Below are positions 35,101 through 47,844 of a stretch of DNA of 64,000 nt, in pieces; positions within the stretch are counted from its first letter, which is position 1; each line of letters starts with the position of its first letter. A program made the translations under genes and the position numbers. The notes below the pieces were generated by a model. That model had not been told where the DNA came from. It saw only the letters and a list, made by a program, of their open reading frames with translations, and searched no databases. The DNA comes from Lineolata rhizophorae (lineage: Eukaryota > Ascomycota > Dothideomycetes > Lineolatales > Lineolataceae): NCBI GenBank assembly GCA_010093515.1, contig MU001678.1, forward strand, positions 328,931-392,930, in the 5' to 3' direction.

Positions 35101-38100
35101 CTAGGTTGCCATGAAGGTAGTAGCTCCCGGAGCCAATGCGTCCCTTGAAGTCGTAGTGCACGATGGCCTTCGCATCCTTGCCCCTGACACAGTTCCTGGT
35201 CATGGGCAGACGAGGGTTCATGATTTTGTTGATCTTGGTATGTCTTCTCATCTTGTCGCTGGGATAGTCATACATGAACTTGTTGACTAGCTCGCCCTTG
35301 TCATATTCTTCGCGATCGAGGAGACGCAGCGCCTTGTCGTAAATGCACACTGTCTTGATTTGCATCCGATCCGTTGGCTCAGTCTTGTGCACTCCCGGGT
35401 AATAAACTAGTTCGAAACCCCCGTCAGTATGGCGATGAATGAAGGCAGTCGACTGTCCATCAAGGCTCTCAATCCGCATGCGATCGCGATCGAGCGTGAG
35501 ACGAGTTCCCTTAATACTCTTCCAAAGCGTCTGGATGTCGTTACGGCCATGAAGGAGAAAGAAGCTGAAACAGATTGTCTGGGCCCCATGACAGTATCTC
35601 CAAACCAAGTTCAAGAGATAACGGAGGGGAACTAGCAGTTGCTTCCCGTTGGCCATGTAATCGAGTTCGCGCTGGTATTCAGGATCTGCAACCAACGCAA
35701 GCACGATGAATTTGATGGAAACACCAAGTTTCCGGTATGCGGCTGCAAATGGTTTGGCTACCCTCTCAAGCTGAACCTTGATCCAAGACTTTTCTTCAAC
35801 CTTGACGCCCGGCCGTTCATACGCAGCAACCTTAGACGAGATTGGCTCCAGAAGAGCTTGCGATAGACGATTGCCATGAGGAGAATTCAGGTAGTTCCAC
35901 TTCTGCACGGCCATCAAAGCACCGAGATCGTACCGCGCAATGCGAGACTGGAGGTTGCAGCCCATTTCCGAACCGATCTGGGAGTCCAGCCAACGGAACT
36001 CGTAAGGAGCAAAAGAGGCATGTCCGCCTACACAGCGATGCAGGAAGGCAGAGCGGACCTCCTGGGGCAAAGTCTCCCACTTCGTTTCGGGATCGATGCC
36101 GAGGCAGAGGAAGCGGACGAGCTCGTGGCGTGCGGAGATGGCGAGCTCGGCGATCGGAGTCTTCGAGGTGCCCATGCGTTTGATGCTCTCCGGGACTTCG
36201 TAGTCATCCTCGTTGATTTCCTTGGCAACCAGGAGAGTCTCGAAGAGGCTTGCATGCTCATGCTGGATATCGAACATTGCCTCCGCGCAGGCATGTAGGA
36301 CGATTTCCGCCATCGATCGGCAGTGGTTCGAAATGCTGGTGCGGAAATTGGTCGGTTCCGGATCTGAAGCGATATAGATGTGCAAGTGGCCTTCACACAA
36401 GCAGCTAATGGCGCGAATTCCCGCTTCCGGCTTGATCGTTGGGCTCAGGTTGACAAGATCGATGGACACGAGGCCGTTCCTCCATGCATCTATGATGCTG
36501 TGGATCATCTCAGGAGCTTGAGGGAAGGCTTTCAGAGCAAGAGGCGACAAGGTATGGTGGTTGCTAGCCATGAGTATCGCCCGAACCTCCACACCAGGAT
36601 GTTGTTCAGGAGAGATGTTCAACTCGTCGCCTTTGGTGTCAGACTGCAGTGCATCATAGAATGCCTCAAGTTCCGCCTGGCTCCACTGGTGTTCCGTTGA
36701 ACCTGGCCCGTATGCATGGAATGTCTTCAAGACGGCCGCTTTATGAGGTTTAATAAACTTGGGAAGTCCGATCCGGGCAGTGCGGAGGGTCAGAATTGCG
36801 GCAATCCATGTGGCTGTGGCCAGGGGAATAACCATATTCCAGGTGAAGGACGGAAGCTCCAGTTTGAGAACCACTCCGAGAGGGAAGCCAACAACGGTCG
36901 CAACCAACAGAGGAACCAATGCGCGCTCCCCGGAAAAGATCTTGTTGTACTGGTACCACAGCAAGCCAGTGTAAGCTCCCACATATGATAGGAACATAAT
37001 GAGAGAGTTCAGAGTGCCGTCAAGAAGAAAGATCAGAGTGGCCGTGACAGAGAGAGCCCAAACATGCACGCCGAGAAACCTAAAAAGGGTCTTCCAATAC
37101 AGCTTCTGCCTGAAGCGAGCGTCGTAGGCCTTCGCCGCCTGAAGATCTTGAGCCGTCATGACCGTTACTGGCCTGGAGAGCGAGGAGAGTTGATGCAAAT
37201 GTTGGGCCTTGTAGTCGAGGAGCACAGCACCGATAAGGTAGTACGCCAAACTAAAGCCAACGGACATGCGGTAAGTCTGGTTGTTGACGGCAGATAGACC
37301 GACCAGAGAGCCACCCGTGCACAGCTCAACCCATCTGTCAAGGAGAGCCACAACGAAGTAGAGGACACCGCACCCGATCTCTTCGCCGGCATTCCGCCAA
37401 TGAATAAATGCATTGTGGATGCGGATACCCTTCTGGTTCTGGCGCAAACTGTCGTGTGCTACTCTGACTTCGATATTCCAAGTCGAACTGAACGGGATAG
37501 GCCGGCGAACGTCGGTTGTGCGGCAATACCAGTCCAAGAGGAAAATAGTGGCATCCCAAGTCTTAGCCAAGTTTTTAACCAAAGGATCAGCAGTGGATTT
37601 CCGCCAGAAAGGTCGCTGCTTTTCCTTCATCACCGCCTCGTACAAGTGGCCTCTTGACAAGCTTATTGCAGCGGGATCCGTTAGACCGGCAAAGGCGTCC
37701 TTGGACCCTTTCGCCACCTGCTGAACGTACCAGTCCTTGACTCCTTTGTCGTCGACCGTTGTGATGTTGTTGCACCACATGACCCATTGGGACCCCGAAT
37801 ACCTCGTTCCGAGCACGAGGCCAAGGACGAATATAAACAGAACAGTCAAGTAGATGATTGAATCGGCGCCATCGATAAATAGGGTCAAGATTGGCGAGAT
37901 GCCCAGGATGGGAATAAGCATAATGATGATCTTGCGACCGCTGAGGAAAGACGACCCGGGGGCCTGGAAACTTGAAAGAGCGGCGAGGACGGAGAGATAA
38001 GAAGTCAAGCCGAAGAGATAAAAGAAGAAGATGAGCCCGGATTGGACCTTCTCCACTGCACTAATGACGATGAATCCAATCAGCCCACCAAAGAGAGTGA

Positions 38101-41100
38101 ACGCGAGACCGCCAATAAGGCGAGTCAGCACGAACATGTTGGCTGCGGAAAAGGCCATCGATATTAGGTAGTAGGTGCCGCCGATGGAGATCCAAGTGCC
38201 GATTGCACCAGAGAGAAGAAGCGAGATCATCAGGGCTAGCGTAGCATTCTCTTGTTCACTCTTCGTCATGAAGGCACTAAGGTACAAGCCACGCCCAGTC
38301 GTCGTCAAGAGAATAATGTCGATCAAGGCCGGAATCGCAAAGACACTGAGATATGTAAACCGACGATAGCCAGGAACCACTGTCGGCTTCTGGTTCGGGT
38401 CAATGTCTGTCTGCGCTGCCGCATAAGCTGAGGCAAAGGCCGGCGCATTGTCGATCCACATCGGAGGCTGGTTCTCGCGAAGGCCGTAGTAAGACCTGTG
38501 CCTTTCCGCAAGGAGCTTGCCGAATACGTTGGGCGTAATGTCGAAGTAGGCATCGCACCTGGCGCCGAGAGCAAAAAGCTCCGCCATGGCACCGCTTTGG
38601 TCAGAGTATTCGTTTTGAAGCGGATTGCGGTCTGAGACCTCGACGTAAATCTCGTCAAAAGCGTACTTTCGAGCGGCGCAAAAGACGGCTAGCGTTAGGA
38701 AGTCCCCGGCGGGATCGTAACCATCGGCTTCGGCTAGTATCTGCAATGCATTGGAAATCCTGTCTAGGCAGTGGTACCGTTGCCTTAACAGAATGTCGCG
38801 AAAGACATTGTCGACCTCTCGGAAGATGTGCAAAGCTACCTCAGTGCTGACGAAAGTGTGACCGTGTTGGCGATACCATTCGAGTCTCGCTTCGACAAGC
38901 TGGAGATCGCTAATGTGACCGGCCAGATAGTCGTAGGTGCCCAGCTTCTTGAGCTGCTTGAAAGTCGGAATTTCAAGCAGGAGCTCTTCGGCAAACATCC
39001 AGAGGCTATTTAGTAGAGGGCAACCCTCATCGTTGTCCGAGAACCGGATGTGCTGGAGGAATGCCAACAGCTCCGTCGGCGAGAGCCTCTTGAGGTCATT
39101 CTCAATGCGGTGGGGTAACTTGTCGTCAACCTTGATGCCAGTATGAAACTGTGCGAAGGCGGCTTCCGCCCAAAAGCAATGGTACCTCGGAACCTGCTCA
39201 CTAGAGAGATAGGTGTGGATTATTGTGCTCAGCAAGTCCGGCGAGGACTTTGACGTGTAGAGAATCAGTGAGCCAGTCCGTGGTTCGTGGTCGAATACAG
39301 CCCAAAATTGTGTTAATCCCGCAGTATGGAAACCTGAGTCGAGGCCGATGAACACCTGGATGTCACCTTGGTCCGGATTGTCAGGCGTCTGGACTAGGAG
39401 TTCCGCGAGGGTCTGGATAGCTTGCATTCCTTTAAGAGGTGCAAACGGCCAGTAAGCATTGATGTTATTCGCGACAAACTCCTGAAGTGTTCTTCCATAT
39501 TCCCGAAGTTGCTCCGAGGGAACTTGACTCAGAAGATTGAGCCGCCGAAGACGGACCTGACTCTTCACGATCTTATTGAAATCTTCAAGAGTGGCGTCAA
39601 GCCCGATAGGAAAGCATCCGAAGCCGTCGTAGCAAGTTCCATTGGGCGATGCGGAAAGTGGGTTCGCGCGGGTGCGCTGGAGGCGCGTAGCCCAGTCGAG
39701 GTTGGAGTGGTCATCTGACAACACACTGCTCCCGTCGCCGCTTCCATATGGCGTATCTAGGGCACTTCCGCTGTTGTGGGCTAGGGTCGTGACACTAGAT
39801 CTATTGTCGTTGTCTTCAGGCGAATTCCAAGATTTCATATTTGTCATGAAATGTTTCAAGCTCGGCAATATCAGCTCAAGCGACCGGAAAACTTCATATC
39901 CAGCACTAGAGCGGAAGCAAAGCTTCTAAATGTTAGCGTATCATGCTCTAAACAACAATAAGGTTGAACTTACTTTGTTAGCTTCCCTGTACTTTTCGTG
40001 AACTTTCATGATTTTGCCTTCCTTGAGCCACTGGAATGCACCTAAGGGCTCCATCACAGTCGTACTAGAAGCAGCATCCAACAGTGAAGAAGCTGTGCCA
40101 ATGAACGGGACACCACCGTGGTAGCTTGTCCAGGAAAAGCTGCGTCGAATAACCGCGTGTGAAAGTTCAACATTGTCATCAACCATCTCCCACATCATGA
40201 CAGTAAAAGGCCGGAGGGTAGATTGAGTGACGAATGACTTGACGGTGGACTTCATTTTCTCCATCTGGAAGTAATCCCTCATTTCGCCATCGGAGAGTAT
40301 GGTAGCGTTACGCAGAACTACACCCGAGAAATGCTTGAGGTGTACCGATGCTCCATCAAGAAAGTTGGGTGCGCTAACCTCCAAGAACACTTCCAGCCCG
40401 AGCCGACCGAGCGCGTCCGCATAGTTGTTCAAGAACTGTCCAGGAATGCACTCGTCCCAGCCAGCTATCAAGATAGCAGGTGGAACTAGAGGCTTCTCGG
40501 TTCCAGACCAGATGCTCTTCATGAGCTCGATGCTTGAGTCCACGATAGCGCACATCTGCGTAGCCTTGTCCTGGTCTCCAACACCCGGCAGCCGTCCGAC
40601 ATCCAGCCGGGCAATCACGCGGCATGGCGAGTTGTAGGCGAGGTTTTGGACGACATTGAGTACACCGGGCTGGAAAAGATCGAGGATGATGCTGTCCCAT
40701 CGTTCAAGTAGGCGACCCTGGGCTTGCGTAGGCGGATTCGAAAACCTTCCCAGATAGACACCAAAGGTCTTAGGTTGTTGTGTGGTTTCGACATGGCTAT
40801 AAGGAAGGGCAGTGCGGGCAACTTCATCCAAGCGATGCTTCACACGATTGGGGATGGGAACTCGGGAGCGAGATTCCTGGGTCAACTTATGTCAGTACTA
40901 ATACAGAACAACAATTCGGAAACTTCAATCCATCCAAAGCCAAGGGAGCGAATGAGTGGAGTCGGTGGTCCATGAAGGGACCACGGTATCGGTACTAGAC
41001 AAGTGACAAGCGCCTGGCTCTTCACCAACCGTTGACCACATACCTTGTGCTTCCTCCAAAGATACCTAACACCAGCCCACAGAAATGTCAGGATCCCAAC

Positions 41101-41205
41101 TGCGGCGCTGGCAACAATAATCCCCAGGAGGGCCTTCTGCCACCAGTTTTCCAGCGCGTGATTGGGGTCTACGGCGTCGAAGCCGACAATGTCAACGTCC
41201 GCCAT
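32142..41205 (-). CDS. gtb3: Gtb3: giant membrane glycosyltransferase (GT4) of galactosaminogalactan synthesis, spliced (4 exons, 2931 aa)
   Basis: Exons 41205-41044, 40876-39974, 39925-33377 and 33323-32142 are all phase 0. Domains: an N-terminal membrane segment (about 23-49); a region at about 80-340 with alternating beta strands and helices resembling a TIM barrel; a soluble region at about 455-860; a hydrophobic bundle at about 875-1065; a second at about 1205-1405; and a long cytosolic part ending in a GT-B fold. The C-terminal GT4 domain has the EX7E motif (E2640...E2648 in SEGLPLALGEA) followed by TGAPVVCTDVGA, and upstream ASHHSTSAAYG and GSTLAIWDHAI, resembling PelF-type GT4 enzymes. 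In A. fumigatus, Gtb3 is the predicted synthase and transporter of the GAG polymer. Its size and neighbours (divergent agd3, then ega3, sph3, uge3) make the assignment strong. The three short introns are supported by frame and hydrophobic pattern. Confidence 0.92.
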
Positions 41206-42859
41206 GAGGGGCAGCGACCCCGGGTATTACAATTGAGGATTACGAGAAGTAGTAAAGCGAAAGAACAACGTGTATTATGAAACGAGAGAAAGAATTATGT
41301 CGACATTCACGATATAGGCATTGCGAGTCGGTTGGCTACAGCAGAAGCTACGGGAACGACTGCTGATGGCGGGGGAAGACGCGCCAGGAATGAGAGGAAC
41401 AATCGTCACAGAGCGCTTGAACAAACGTGCCGTGGGTATCAAACAGTAACTATAGAAAAGGCGGAAAGTGCGCAGGAGGGCCTCTGGCAGTGGCTGAGAC
41501 TTCCGGCTATTCATTGCTAACGTACACGAGCACCGCTCAGGCCCTTCTCAGCCAGAGCCGTGGCACCTTGCCACGCCGGCACGGCGGCATCCAGAGCGCT
41601 GCAGCGCCTTGGGCCGCGGCCGTGCCTCCGAGAGCATCATACGGGGGGGGCCATCGTCTAGTGAGGGCCCGGAGCATGGCCAGCTCGCCTGTTGAACCGA
41701 GTTTTCCGGGACTGCGACTCCCAACATAGCAAACGACGAGCAGCGCATCCCTGACGCGGCGCATGGGGGAGGGGGGATGCCTCGATGCGCGGCTCACCGG
41801 GCAATGAGGTGGTCTCGGAAAACGGAGGACCCACGAAGTAGGAACAACAGGGGGCGATGGGGGGCCACGGAGCGTGTGCAGCATGGGATACGGAGTACGA
41901 CAGCGCAGCATTCGCGAGGGCCGATGCGGCGACGGGGTTCGCAGAGGAGACGGGGCGACAGGCATATGCGGCATGCTCGGGTGAAGTTGCGTTGTAGTGC
42001 AGGGTTTGGTCTGGCGGCGCGGCGGTTAGACTGACGTCCTGGCACCGCAGAGCGGACCCCTGTAGGGCTTGGCGGGAGACCGGGGTGGCTTCCCGCCGCT
42101 TTAACAGCGCAAATTGGCGCCGCATGGGAACCCCTGCATAGGTGTCCCGGGGGTTTCGGCGGCGCGCGCTTGGCGCCAAGCCTGCCATCTGTGGCTGCAG
42201 ACAGGGGATCGCGGAGCAGGCAGGCACAGTGCATCTCATCCATCCATGGTGCGCACGGGCACCCGGGTTTGTCGCGCCTTGTGCCAGAGACCCACGTTCT
42301 ACCACCTGCCACCTGCCAGCACGACCCGTCGCCCTCCCCAAGTGAACCCCCCCGGACGCCGCCGCCTGAGCCCTACCACCCGATTTCGTTCACGCGCCAC
42401 GCTGTTGCGCTACGAGCCACCGAGCATAGTATTGAAACTCGCCTCGCCGATTGGCATCCATTCCCGAAGTTGCAATGGTCCTCGCCCGACGCTTCATTTC
42501 TCTTGATCTTTTTTTATACATTGTCCCCTTTCAGTCGACGTCTTAGCAAATCGAAACCCCCTGAGTCGATCTCGGTCGACTGAACCCGGATTGTTGTTCA
42601 AGCGAGGGTGCGAGCATTATCGACTCAACTATGTCCGGGGACGCCGCTGGGCACTCGTGGCGGGAATAGTTCCCGCCATCGCTATTCCCAATACTGCACG
42701 CCCTCAGCTCCACATCGGCGACCCGCCAGTTCATTCACTCCTTTTTTTCCGACGCATGGTGGTTTATTAGGTACCCAGGTCGCACCCAACACTATCTTAC
42801 ACCACAGTCTTTCGTTTGCACTGCCGCTCGTCGTTCGTTTCTTGTTGTAACCCTTCACA
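41206..42859. promoter_or_regulatory. 1.65-kb shared divergent promoter of gtb3 and agd3
   Basis: The region separates gtb3 (-) and agd3 (+), so co-regulation is likely. It is GC-rich with overlapping non-conserved ORFs. In A. fumigatus GAG genes respond to StuA, MedA and SomA; I could not confidently mark their sites here. No gene seen. Confidence 0.45.
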
Positions 42860-45251
42860 ATGCCGTCACTTGCCTCATTCTCCCGGGCGACCTTGGCGGG
42901 CCTGTTTACTGGCCTTGGCCTGCTCACCTCACTTGCGGACGCTAGGTCTGTTAGGAGCACTATACTTGTGATCGCCCGTGACGCTGCCTCTGCGGAGAAT
43001 GGCTATTCGGGCCTGCGAGGGTACGGCATTCCGTACGAAGTCCTCACCGTGCCACAAGGGGGTGTGACGCTGCCAACCTTGAGCGATGGGGAAGACGGTA
43101 ACTACGGAGGGATCGTCGTGATCAGCGAGGTCTCTTATGAATATGACAATGGCTGGCATAGCGCTATCACTACTGAGCAATGGGACGACATCTACACCTA
43201 CCAGACGGATTTCGGCGTCCGAATGGTCCGTTTGGACGTGTATCCGAACGTTGAGTTCGGTATGGCCTGCCAACACGGACTAATATACTTTTCGCGTGCT
43301 AATGCGCCAATCTTGCAGCAACTGAAACATCAATCCCCGGCGCGGGCTGCTGCGACTCTGGTGTGGAGCAGCTCGTTAGCATTAGCGATGACTCTGCCTT
43401 CTCGACGGCCGGCATGAAAACGTAAGTCACTCCAGTGAGCACCTTAACTCCCTGTCTGACTTTATTTGCTGACTGGTGTATAGCGGTGCTGGCGTCTCAA
43501 CATCGGGGTAAGCGGACCTTTTATGTTGTGTGTCCCTTGAGCAACTGAGATTAATCACATAAATTTAGGCTTTGGCACTACCCCGCTAGCATCACCAATA
43601 CTACTGCTGCAACGGAGATCGCCAAGTTCGATCCCGCTGGGGATTTTAACTCTGAGACCACTGCTGCTGTGATCAACCATTTCGATGGCGGCCGTGAGCA
43701 GATGGTCTGGTTCATGGGTTGGGCTACTGTCTGGTCTCCCACTTCGAACTATTTGCAGCATTCGTACATTCATTGGATGACGCGCGGTCTCTGTAAGCAC
43801 TTCGCGTTCTGAACCATGGGAATGATTCTAACTATTGAATCTAGATGCCGGCTTCCGCCGTATCTACTTCGGAACCCAAGTCGATGATGTCTTCCTTAGC
43901 ACTGAGATGTACAGGGTAAGCATCAACCTTGGGTCATAAATCTCGACTAGCTACTGACAATATTCATTAGCCCCAAGGTGTCGAATTTCGCCTGAGGCCG
44001 GGCGATCTCGATGCTCACGTCATTTGGATGGCTGACATCAACGGCCGTCTCCCTGCCGGCTCCGACTACTACATGGAGCTTGGCCACAATGGAAATGGCG
44101 ATATTGAGGAATCAGTTGAGGAGGACGACGCGGATGGTGGAAGCCAAGTCTGCCAGCCGGATGAAGCCATTGAATACCCCGAGCAACCGGACACCCCTCT
44201 AGAATACCAGAAGCCCCTTGGCAGCGGTACCGACGTCTGGCCCGCCACTCCTACCGAGTATGCCTGGTCGTTGTCCTGCGCCGAAAAGGATGAATTGGAG
44301 CAATGGTTCGAGGATGCGTCTAACAAGAACGCGTTCGCCCACGTGTCTCATACGTTCACTCACTTGGAACTGAACAACGCTACCTACAGCGACGCGGCCA
44401 AGGAGATTCAGTTCAATCAAGCTTGGGCCGCGCAGGTCGGCATTGCTTCTGCAAACAAGTGGTCTCCCAATGGCATCATTCCACCCGCCATTACTGGTCT
44501 CCACAATGGCGACGCCATCCGGGCTTGGATGGACAATGGTATCTACCACGTCGTTGGCGACAACACTCGCCCGCCTTTGATGAACTCTAACAACCCTCAC
44601 TGGCCGCTTATCTCCACCGTCGCGGACAACGGATATGCTGGCCTTACGATTGTCCCGCGTTGGGCTACCACGATCTACTACAACTGTGACCTGCCAGACT
44701 GCACCCTTCAGGAGTGGATCGACACCTCTGGCGGTAGTGGCGACTACCAGAACTTGTTGTTGGACGCCAAGAACACCAACACTCGCCACCTGTTCTCGCT
44801 CAAGCATGATCCGTTCATGTTCCACCAGGCCAACCTCAGGCAGACAGACGTTGACGAGGTTGAGGTCAACGGCGAGATGAGGAAGCTGTCCATGATCCAG
44901 ACTTGGGTTGAGGTCGTCCTGCAGGAGATGGTGCGCCTCACCGACTGGCCAATCGTCACCCTGAAGCACGACGACATTGCCGCTGCTTTTATCAACCGTA
45001 TGGGCCGCGACCAGTGCGAACCTGGCATGACTTATACCTTGTCCAACGACGGCACCTCCATCACCGGAGTCACTGTTACCGCCAACGGGAACTCGTGCGA
45101 CGAGGCGATCCCTGTCACCTTCCCGGGCCCGGTCACCAGCAACAACGGCGGCACGCCGGAACAGATTGGCAATGATCCGCTAACCATTTGGGTCACGTTG
45201 AGCGGGTCGCCCGTTAGCTTCACTCTCTCCACGCCTGTTTCTCTCTCTTAA
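42860..45251 (+). CDS. agd3: Agd3: secreted galactosaminogalactan deacetylase, spliced (6 exons, 700 aa)
   Basis: Exons are 42860-43259, 43319-43421, 43484-43507 (24 nt), 43569-43792, 43845-43915 and 43971-45251; they join into 701 codons. An N-terminal signal peptide is clear (hydrophobic core about 10-26, ending ADA). The first about 230 residues form the beta-rich module that precedes the deacetylase in Agd3. The metal-dependent deacetylase begins around RRIYFGTQVDDVFLST (D264, D265) and continues with the zinc-binding pair in HTFTH (H401, H405), as in CE18/CE4-like enzymes. Agd3 removes acetyl groups from GalNAc residues of the secreted GAG, making it cationic and adhesive (known in A. 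fumigatus). The acidic linker at about 318-355 has no recognised role. Catalytic motifs and frame are intact. Divergent partner gtb3. Confidence 0.93.
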
Positions 45252-45913
45252 AAACGTGCATTTTCCCCTCATTCTAATGCATACTTAATGTAATTACTGC
45301 GTGTTACTGCATATAGGCTGGAAGGTTGTAGTTCATCTTGGCATGGTTATAGGGCAGCATTCCCTGGGAGCAAAAATAGCATGCATTGTTTCCAATGTTT
45401 TGGTGCAGAAGCAAGTTCTGGTGTTTGTGTGTGCATTAGGCCGAACAGGACGTGGCCACGCTCAGAGCCTATAGCAACCGAAGGCGATACTCTTGCCAAG
45501 GCGTTAGGTAAGGAGTACTGGGCGCCTGAGGTCGCGGACGGGAGCGGCGGCCAGCGGAGCGCTTTTGGCGCGCTTTTCTGGCTGGCCAGTGCCATGCCGT
45601 GATCTGCGACAGGCGTGCGTCGATGTTCGGCTGATCCCTGCTCGCGCGTCCGCGTGGAAGGACGGGGGAAGACAAGAAACGGCGCAGAGGAGAGCAGCGG
45701 GCTTGCTGCGGGCGGTTCCGCGCCAGCCGAGTGCGCCCATTGCCCGCCGATTGGAGCGCAGCCCGCGCCGCCGACCGCGCCGCCTTCAGCCCGGCGCATT
45801 CGCCCACGACGATCGATCGCAGGTGTGGCGTCGTATTTTTTTTGTCTCCCGTTTCTCGTCTTCTCGCCCACTACAGCAACAATAGCGCACCCTTGGCTGG
45901 CCTAATCTTTTTT

Positions 45914-45944
<31 letters not shown>

Positions 45945-46816
45945 GGGGCACTGACCGCCACACTCTATAGACAGCGTCCTCAACGGCAGGGCCCGTTGAC
46001 TGACAGCGGGCCGGCCACCGGGCGCCGGCCTTTCGACTCTTCGAGGCCCTGCGGATTCGTTGCAACATGAAAAGGGCTCGTTGCTTCGGCCACAGGGGAG
46101 CCCCGGCGCTTGCACGTGTTCCAGCCTTTGTGGGCAGGTAAAGGAGAGCAGGCATTGCACAGCCTCATGCCGCGCGACTAATGAAAAACCCCGTGTTGAA
46201 CACGATAACTTCCGCCCGTCCAGCTCTCCCATCTCCAGCTCTGTGCTCCGTCCATCGCACGGCTCGAACAACTTCAAGCCACGCATCATCCCTGCATGAT
46301 AACACGGAATACTCACGCTCGATCATTCTAGCCGCGATCGTGATCATTTTGCTTCAATCTACTCTCATTGCTCCGCTCACCCCGCTCGCTCTGCCTACGC
46401 CCGTGCTTTGTCCGAGCGACTCAGTCCGCCACAGACCACCACACCACACCGTATTTGTGGTCTCCCTCTACTGCACGCCGCGTCGCTTTTTCTATTTTTT
46501 GTCCACCAAACATCTTTGAAACTTTGTTCCCTTCGACTCTTGCCGTTGCTTGTTTCCCACTTGTTGCATCACATTTCAGTCACCCGACCTTCGTTTTCCG
46601 AAAGGCCCCTTCCGTCCCGCCTCCACTTTCCCCTGCAACCCTGCTGCGTTAGGCCATGCAGTAGCAGAAAGTTCGCAGTCCCGGAAAAGAAAAATATCGA
46701 CTTTCTTTGACTCTTGGGAGATCCCGGCGCGCCGAGTGCCGATCACATTCCACCCCTCCTACCTACTCAGGCACACACTCCCACACAGACGCCGTTTCTC
46801 CACAAGTCAAGCAAAA
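45252..46816. other. 1.6-kb intergenic region upstream of ega3
   Basis: This lies between the agd3 stop and the ega3 start. No gene seen. It includes the T16-G25 tract at 45908-45948 and the promoter and leader of ega3. Confidence 0.5.
45908..45948 (+). repeat. Homopolymer pair T16 then G25
   Basis: Sixteen T residues are followed directly by twenty-five G residues, 869 bases upstream of the ega3 start. A G run this long can form quadruplex structures and is prone to slippage. It may also be an assembly or sequencing artefact. Confidence 0.75.
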
Positions 46817-47844
46817 ATGTTCAGCAAGCAACCCCACAACGCGCAGCTGCCTTTCTACAGGCGTAAGCGAGTTCTCCTTGTGCTCCTTGGCCTTGTCCTT
46901 GTTGTCGTCATTGTCATTGCGGTCGGGTTGGGCGTCGGGCTTACCAGAGGCGGAGGCGGCGAGGAAGAAGAGGGTGAGGCGCCGACTCTACCGACGCGCC
47001 CGCCCACACCCAGTGAGGCCTGGCAGCCCGCCGTGAACAGCAGCTGGCAGATCGTGCTCCTCTCGCCGCTGAACGTCTCCGAGGACGCGACGTCGGTGGA
47101 GCCGGACGTCGAGGTCTTCGACATCGACCTCTTCATCAATGACCGCGAGACCATCGACACACTGCATCGCCTGAATAAGAAGGTCATTTGCTACTTCAGC
47201 GCCGGATCCTCAGAGGACTGGCGCCCGGATTTCGATGACTTCGATGAGAGCGACTTGGGAAATGACCTCGATGACTGGCCCGGCGAGAGGTGGCTCAACC
47301 TGAGCAGTCCCAATGTTCGCGGAATCATGGAAAGGAGAATTATCATGGCGGCTGAGAAAGGCTGCGATGCCGTTGACCCGGACAATGTTGATGGCTACGT
47401 ACGTTCCTCTACCTTAAGTTTACTTCTCTTGTGCTGATAGTAGCTTAGCAAAATGACAACGGCCTCGACTTGACAGAGCAAGACTCGGTCGACATGATGG
47501 CATTCCTAGCCGGAGTAACTTCCAGGCACCAACTGTCCATCGGTCTAAAGAACGCCGGAGACATCATCCCCACGGTGCTCCCCATCGTCCAATTCTCTGT
47601 CAACGAGCAGTGTGTCGAGTACGGTGAATGCGACACCTTCCGCCCGTTCATCGAGGACAACAAGCCCGTCTTCCACATTGAATATCCGTCTTCCGCTCCA
47701 AGTATCAGCCAGAACACGCGCCAGGACTATTGCCGCGACAGCGGCGACGGCGACGGCTCCGAGGAATTTAGCACCGTGCTGAAGGACATGGATCTCAGTG
47801 GCTGGGTCGAATATTGCAGCGGCATGTCTGCCACCACCCAGTGA
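46817..47844 (+). CDS. ega3: Ega3: GH114 endo-alpha-1,4-galactosaminidase, spliced (2 exons, 325 aa)
   Basis: Exons are 46817-47398 and 47449-47844. Residues about 14-40 are a basic-flanked hydrophobic anchor (RRKRVLLVLLGLVLVVVIV), so the protein is probably a type II membrane protein facing the cell surface or secretory lumen. A Pro/Glu linker follows, then the GH114 barrel from about residue 60: WQIVLLSPLN, VFDIDLF, KVICYFSAGSSEDWRPDF, GERWLNLSSPNVRGIMERRI, CDAVDPDNVDGY, the second-exon QNDNGL and SIGLKNAGDII motifs. Conserved acids in DAVDPDNVDGY and downstream fit the family. In A. fumigatus, Ega3 cleaves alpha-1,4-linked galactosamine segments of GAG made by Agd3. The intron was placed between GY and QNDNG, where homologues are continuous. 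Confidence 0.93.

Noticed and set aside
43260-43417. Unspliced extension of the first agd3 exon
   Set aside because: The extension loses Agd3-like sequence, while splicing at 43260-43318 recovers the ETSIPGAGCCDSGVEQL block in frame.
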